Shown: positions 61,825 to 64,000 of the stretch, in pieces
Position numbering within the stretch: the first letter of the stretch is position 1
How the letters are laid out: each line of letters begins with the position of its first letter
DNA from: an uncultured Bacteroidia bacterium
GTDB lineage: Bacteria > Bacteroidota > Bacteroidia > Bacteroidales > UBA932
Length of the DNA stretch: 64,000 bases
Assembly: GCA_902788095.1 (NCBI GenBank)
Contig: CADAIT010000006.1
Coordinates: 1-64,000 of the forward strand
Reading direction: 5' to 3'
The notes under the pieces: model-generated
Databases searched by the model: none
The model's input: only the letters and a program-made list of their open reading frames with translations
What the model was told of the DNA's origin: nothing
Position numbers and translations under genes: made by a program

Positions 61825-61852
61825 GGGTTGGATAAGCATCCAATCCTTTTTT
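61825..61852 (+). terminator. Terminator of the ParDE operon
   Basis: GGGTTGGAT pairs with ATCCAATCC around AAGC, followed by six T. Confidence 0.88.
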
Positions 61853-61951
61853 ATTGGCCTTAACCCAAAATAATACCCGCCAAGTATCTGTTTAACGCGA
61901 GTTCGATGAATATTAACTAATTGATTGTTAGTAAAATAGCGAAAGTTTTTG

Positions 61952-62073
61952 TAAATTTGGGATAACTACAAACCAAATACAAACACTCTCGCTATGACGA
62001 TCGCCAAGGACAAAAGATCGAGGCCGGCTTGCACCAGATTGCCAGGGAGCTGGAAGCTGTCTCCTTGCTGTAA
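61952..62073 (+). pseudogene. Possible IS30-type transposase N-terminal remnant
   Basis: After a TAAATTTG box at 61952, one frame reads KYKHSRYDDRQGQKIEAGLH, then QIARELEAVSLL and a stop. This resembles the degenerate start of an IS30 transposase (YKHL...DRxxIExGL...IARELGRS). The remainder is gone and no inverted repeats were found. Low confidence. Confidence 0.35.
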
Positions 62074-62074
62074 A

Positions 62075-62851
62075 CTACAACGCTGTCAGGACAAGCCCCT
62101 CGGAACAGTAAAACTTTCCTTCCACCAGAGTAATGCTGGCTTTGGAAGTGGAATAGGTGGTGGGATAGGTCCTGGCCGTGATAGTTACGGGCGAATCGAA
62201 TTGCGGATATAAAGAGACATAGATGGCATCCGGATATGGATACCACGGTTCTATCGTATACTCGTCATAAGGGCCGAAACTGATAACAAGCTGGTTTATC
62301 TTGTTGGTAATGTCGGTCGTCCCGTCGGTGAAAGAGAGTTTCCAGATGCAGTTATCGGCCCCCATGGTAACTCCGGCGGGAATAGTCACGGAACTACCTG
62401 AAACAGAGAGCGTTCCATTTCCATAAACCGCCATAAAATTCTCATTGATATCCGCCAGCGTTCCTCTCTGAACCTCTTCCTGCAATCCTTTTCCTTCTTT
62501 CCAATGTTTATAAGGGAAACCGAACAAGACACTGCCGCCATCCTTGGGGTCTGTCAGTTCTACGGAAACGGTGGCATTGCCACTTCCGTCCACGGCCGTC
62601 ACGATGCCTCTGGCTTCGGAATTGGAATAAATGTCTTCATAAGATACCCAGATATAGTCTCCTACTTCCCAAGTTGTAGCGATTCCGGTGCCTGTATCGG
62701 CTATAATGCTGCGTGTGAGCAGACCTTCCTGGGGAGAAAGGGTGGCTGTAAGGGTGAATACGGTTTTTTCCTGTAATTTGGAGCAGGAACCTGCCACGGC
62801 TGCAACCATAAGCAGGGCGGCCATTTTCAGATATGTCTTCTTCGTTTTCAT
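62075..62851 (-). CDS. Fimbrillin-like lipoprotein
   Basis: A 258-residue lipoprotein (lipobox VAGSCSKL). The next part, FTLTATLSPQEGLLTRSIIA, and TWEVGDYIWVSYED resemble the N-terminal module of fimbrillin-type proteins. Its 3' end meets the transposase-like remnant. It lies 12 bp after a larger fimbrillin-like gene, so both are probably co-transcribed on the minus strand. Confidence 0.7.
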   Translation of the reverse strand: MKTKKTYLKMAALLMVAAVAGSCSKLQEKTVFTLTATLSPQEGLLTRSIIADTGTGIATTWEVGDYIWVSYEDIYSNSEARGIVTAVDGSGNATVSVELTDPKDGGSVLFGFPYKHWKEGKGLQEEVQRGTLADINENFMAVYGNGTLSVSGSSVTIPAGVTMGADNCIWKLSFTDGTTDITNKINQLVISFGPYDEYTIEPWYPYPDAIYVSLYPQFDSPVTITARTYPTTYSTSKASITLVEGKFYCSEGLVLTAL

Positions 62852-62863
62852 CTTTCCTTGTGC

Positions 62864-64000
62864 TTAGATGTTAAAGGGATCGCCGGCATTGGGGAAGGTG
62901 GGTATGCCGGGTATTGAAGTTCCGGAATTCGCTGCAACCACATAGATCCAGGTACTGGTACCGTCACCGTTGTCCACACCGGAGACACTGAGCGAATAGC
63001 CGGAAGCAGCGTGTACACTGAGCGGTACTCCGACACTGGGAGTTCCTGCGCCATCAGCTGTCATAATTCCCTGAGTTCCAATTGAATTGGTTACATGATC
63101 AATAATCAGGGTTCCATTTCCTCTGAAAACCACCTCCCCATACATCTTGTCCACCAGAATGGCAGGATGCTCTGCAGAGCCCCAAATTTTGGTCTGTCCA
63201 TCCAGGACAAGGGTTAGCGGGCCACGGTGAAGGTGTTCTATAAACGCTGTTTGAGTAGTGGTGAAGCCCTGCGGCATACCGTACGAAGTTCCGGAAAAAC
63301 GTACAGTGGCCCCTTCGGGTTCCAATGCACTGTCTTTCCACCGGAAACGACACTGGTCGCCATCTCCACTGATAGTGATATCCAGGCCAGGATTCTCATA
63401 ATAATAATAGTTGTCTGAAAACAACTTGTATAAACCAGTTGAAATCTGAGTGGGTTCTACGGGACTCGCGCTTCCTGTAAGGGTGACTTCCGGCTTGGGG
63501 AGCGGTATCATTGCAATGGTGGGAGTATAAAACTTCCCATTCGTGATTTTGCCGTCCGTCATTTTGCTCATGTCGTAGACGATTTTATTTACATCATCCA
63601 GAATAGCAAATGCCATCCAATCTATCTCAGGACTCACAGAAGGGGCCTCATAACAAAGCGACAACCAGACGGGGTCGGTGGAATTACTGCGGAAGACCTC
63701 TCTGGGGATCTTTCCATCGGCCATTTCACCATAATACTCCCGCGTACCGTCCGGGCTGTCCTTGAATACTAGATTTCCCATGACCGTTTTGATCCAAAGA
63801 TACTGGATGGGAATGGGATTGCCCGTATCCGCATCGACGAAACTGAAACGGAAAATGCTGTAGGGATTGGTGAAGGCGGCATCCTCCAGCGTGAGGGTAT
63901 GGTTCACGGCATCCACGGCCGTGACATTGACTGCAGCCACGCCGAAATCCCGGAGGTGCTCAAACGTCCCATCCTGCTCTTCATAGTCGAAAATCCCATT
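62864..64000 (-). CDS. Fimbrillin-like surface protein (partial)
   Basis: At least 378 residues; the 5' end lies beyond the window, since the frame stays open to the last base. The sequence is beta-rich, with repeated short motifs such as GNGTLIIDH and a segment TLEDAAFTNPYSIFRFSFVD. VFRGNGTL and GYSLSVSGVDNGDGTSTWIY suggest the carbohydrate- or matrix-facing modules seen in Bacteroidota fimbrillin-linked proteins. Function unproven. Confidence 0.6.
   Translation of the reverse strand, partial: NGIFDYEEQDGTFEHLRDFGVAAVNVTAVDAVNHTLTLEDAAFTNPYSIFRFSFVDADTGNPIPIQYLWIKTVMGNLVFKDSPDGTREYYGEMADGKIPREVFRSNSTDPVWLSLCYEAPSVSPEIDWMAFAILDDVNKIVYDMSKMTDGKITNGKFYTPTIAMIPLPKPEVTLTGSASPVEPTQISTGLYKLFSDNYYYYENPGLDITISGDGDQCRFRWKDSALEPEGATVRFSGTSYGMPQGFTTTQTAFIEHLHRGPLTLVLDGQTKIWGSAEHPAILVDKMYGEVVFRGNGTLIIDHVTNSIGTQGIMTADGAGTPSVGVPLSVHAASGYSLSVSGVDNGDGTSTWIYVVAANSGTSIPGIPTFPNAGDPFNI

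Noticed and set aside
56886-64000. SusC/SusD polysaccharide utilisation locus
   Set aside because: The lipoproteins have fimbrillin-type openings; no TonB-dependent SusC-like receptor or SusD-like protein is present.

Overview
The window reads as a chromosomal segment of a Bacteroidales bacterium (phylum Bacteroidota), probably an uncultured gut lineage of fairly high GC content. The grounds are Bacteroidota-type promoter boxes (TAnnTTTG), almost no Shine-Dalgarno sequences, and family content typical of the group: fimbrillin and FimB/Mfa2 lipoproteins, an UpxY antiterminator, DUF4199, DUF4295 and DUF4296 proteins, WbsX, and a Wzc with a YG-rich tail. The genus assignment is inference only.

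Layout. (1) 1-60: the 3' end of a 5S rRNA gene and its terminator, so an rRNA operon lies to the left. (2) 320-2600, minus strand: DUF4199 protein, dolichol-phosphate-mannose-synthase-like glycosyltransferase and aquaporin. (3) 2600-7970: thrS-infC-rpmI-rplT translation operon (infC with a rare AUC start), signal peptidase I, rpmB-rpmG-DUF4295. (4) 7970-16490: asnA, ftsY, pheT, a DUF4296 lipoprotein, an amidohydrolase, a radical SAM protein and deoC. (5) 16490-18700: a CBM9-like protein, then a 1.2-kb islet of three small DUF genes flanked by copies of the 3' end of tRNA-Leu. (6) 18750-24360: a FimB-like lipoprotein coupled to a putative zinc-metallopeptidase lipoprotein, typA, DUF177-rpmF, tRNA-Arg and a recombinase remnant. 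(7) 24360-56490: a large exopolysaccharide/capsule locus. (8) 56490-64000: a fimbrillin-type lipoprotein region with a ParDE module and decayed genes.

The polysaccharide locus starts with a membrane-anchored LuxR-type regulator, an AT-rich promoter region with twin palindromes, an initiating sugar-phosphate transferase broken by one base, and an UpxY antiterminator. Three outer-membrane or surface proteins follow. Next comes a three-gene cassette (nucleotidyltransferase-aminotransferase fusion, opine-dehydrogenase-like enzyme, CDP-glycerol phosphotransferase-like enzyme) that looks built to make and attach an unusual phospho-aminoalcohol. Then come a Wzx flippase, a Wzy-like polymerase, about ten glycosyltransferases (GT2, GT4, GT8, GT14, GT32, WbsX), four membrane acyltransferases and a hexapeptide acetyltransferase. 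Wza and Wzc export genes and a HAD/PqqD/nucleotidyltransferase trio close the locus. Most neighbours overlap by 1-34 bases, which indicates a long co-transcribed unit with a few internal promoters.

The observations most worth following are the phospho-aminoalcohol cassette, two sets of imperfect palindromes repeating at about 51 bp (221-308 and 8121-8316), the tRNA-Leu islet, the infC AUC start, and the PqqD/nucleotidyltransferase genes just upstream of a small leader-like peptide.
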